A DNA stretch of 5,954 nt. It comes from Chloroflexota bacterium (GTDB lineage: Bacteria > Chloroflexota > Anaerolineae > Promineifilales > Promineifilaceae). The notes beneath the pieces were generated by a model. It had not been told where the DNA came from, did no database searches, and saw only the letters and a program-made list of their open reading frames with translations. The DNA is taken from positions 2,388,905-2,394,858 of the forward strand of contig CP070688.1 of assembly GCA_020353135.1 (NCBI GenBank), read 5' to 3'. Position numbers and translations under genes: made by a program. The stretch's first letter is position 1, and every line of letters starts with the position of its first letter. This document shows, in pieces, positions 4,943 through 5,954 of this stretch.

Positions 4943-5954
4943 ATGCCGACCACCCAGCCTTCGGCCGCCGGGTCCGGCCCGATCTCCGGTACGGTGTCCG
5001 GCACGGCCGCCGCCGAATCGGCCGGCGAATTCATCGTCGAGACCCACGAGCTGACCAAGGCTTTCAAGACCGTGGTGGCCATAGATAGTCTGACGCTGCA
5101 AATCCGGCCGGGCGAGATCTTTGGTCTGCTGGGTCCCGACGGCGCCGGCAAGACGACCACCATTCGCCTGCTGTCGGCCATCATGGACCCCAGCGACGGC
5201 TGGGCCAGAGTGGCCGGCTTCGACACCGTGACCGAGCCAGAGCCCATCAAGCGCCGCATCGGCTACATGGCCCAGCGCTTTAATCTCTACGGCGACCTGT
5301 CGGTTTGGGAGAATCTCAACTTCTTCGCCGACGTCTTCGAGGTATTGGGCGTCGAGCGCACTGAGCGTATCGAGCGACTGCTCAACTTCGCCCGTCTGAC
5401 CGAGTTTCGCGACCGGCGAGCGGCCCAGCTGTCGGGCGGCATGCAGAAGAAGCTAGCCTTGGCCTGCACCCTCATCCATACGCCGGAGATTATCTTCCTG
5501 GACGAGCCGACGACAGGCGTGGACCCGGTTTCGCGCCGCGAATTCTGGGACATCCTGACCGACCTGCATCTGCAAGGCATTACCCTGATAGTGAGCACAC
5601 CCTATATGGACGAAGCCGAGCGCTGCTCGCGCGTGGGGCTCATCTACCAGGGCCGGTTGGTGGTCAGCGATACGCCGGAGGCGGTCAAGGCTATGACCGA
5701 GGGCGAATTGATCGCTCTCTGGCCCTCGGATGTACGGCAGGCGGCGAAGGCCCTGACCGGCCTAGAAGGCGTGCTGGAGATACAGACCTATGGCGATCAA
5801 CTGCGAGTTTTCACCCATGATACCGACGGCCTGATGGCACGCATGCGAGAGACCCTGGAGGAGGCCGGGATCGAAGTGCACGATATGCGCCGGACCCGGC
5901 CGCGGATGGAGGAAGCTTTCATATCCCTCATCCGGCGCCAGATGGTTGAGAACA
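4943..5954 (+). CDS. ABC-2 type exporter ATP-binding protein, 3' end outside the window
   Basis: The frame is open from ATG 4943 to the window end (337 codons). GGAGGG (4932-4937) lies five bases before the ATG and supports that start. Residues 1-28 are a Ser/Ala/Gly/Thr-rich extension; the ATPase core follows. Landmarks: Walker A GPDGAGKTT (64-72), Q-loop Gln111, signature LSGGMQKK (163-170), Walker B IIFLDEPT (183-190) with Glu188, and the D-loop region GVDP (192-195). The switch region reads STPYMDEAE (218-226), with Pro220 where most ABC ATPases have the switch His. GPDGAGK and the missing His recall the N-terminal half of tandem-domain exporter ATPases such as YbhF. The visible end (MEEAFISLIRRQ) looks like the close of one ATPase unit, so a second domain may follow outside. 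It would pair with ABC-2 permeases to export a substrate, under TetR control. Confidence 0.93.
   Translation, partial: MPTTQPSAAGSGPISGTVSGTAAAESAGEFIVETHELTKAFKTVVAIDSLTLQIRPGEIFGLLGPDGAGKTTTIRLLSAIMDPSDGWARVAGFDTVTEPEPIKRRIGYMAQRFNLYGDLSVWENLNFFADVFEVLGVERTERIERLLNFARLTEFRDRRAAQLSGGMQKKLALACTLIHTPEIIFLDEPTTGVDPVSRREFWDILTDLHLQGITLIVSTPYMDEAERCSRVGLIYQGRLVVSDTPEAVKAMTEGELIALWPSDVRQAAKALTGLEGVLEIQTYGDQLRVFTHDTDGLMARMRETLEEAGIEVHDMRRTRPRMEEAFISLIRRQMVEN

Overview
The window (about 5.95 kb, moderately high GC) carries eight protein-coding genes, all on the + strand. The first and last are cut by the window edges. I see no rRNA, tRNA, CRISPR array or transposase. The source is a bacterium. Gene style, short A/T-containing tandem repeats in leaders, a SPASM radical-SAM maturase of the tungsten-oxidoreductase type and a TetR/ABC-2 drug-export type operon would fit a Chloroflexota (Anaerolineae-like) genome. 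That placement is an impression from sequence style, not a test.

Region 1 (1-648) is the C-terminal part of a radical SAM/SPASM protein with nine cysteines. It most resembles the maturase that accompanies tungsten-cofactor aldehyde oxidoreductases, so the substrate enzyme may lie just left of the window. Region 2 (765-1651) is a tight pair of unrecognised small membrane proteins with a 14-17 nt gap. Region 3 (1701-2993) is an alpha/beta hydrolase followed by another small four-helix membrane protein. Region 4 (3121-3759) is an SRPBCC-fold protein.

The 203-base gap 3760-3962 is the most structured non-coding stretch. A long imperfect inverted repeat spans the SRPBCC stop codon, and its loop exposes a strong Shine-Dalgarno site and a 7-codon ORF. 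Downstream is a perfect-consensus sigma-70 promoter (TTGACA, 18 bp, TATAAT), with a palindromic TetR-type operator at the predicted transcription start.

That promoter opens Region 5 (3963-5954): a 92-aa three-helix membrane protein, a TetR regulator, and an ABC-2 type ATPase that runs off the right edge. The likely logic is an autoregulated export operon in which TetR represses its own transcript until a ligand binds. The permease genes would lie beyond the window.

Two short tandem repeats (9-bp units at 3076-3102; 10-bp units at 4286-4315) lie just ahead of the start regions of the SRPBCC gene and the tetR gene. They look like one family of dispersed leader repeats.
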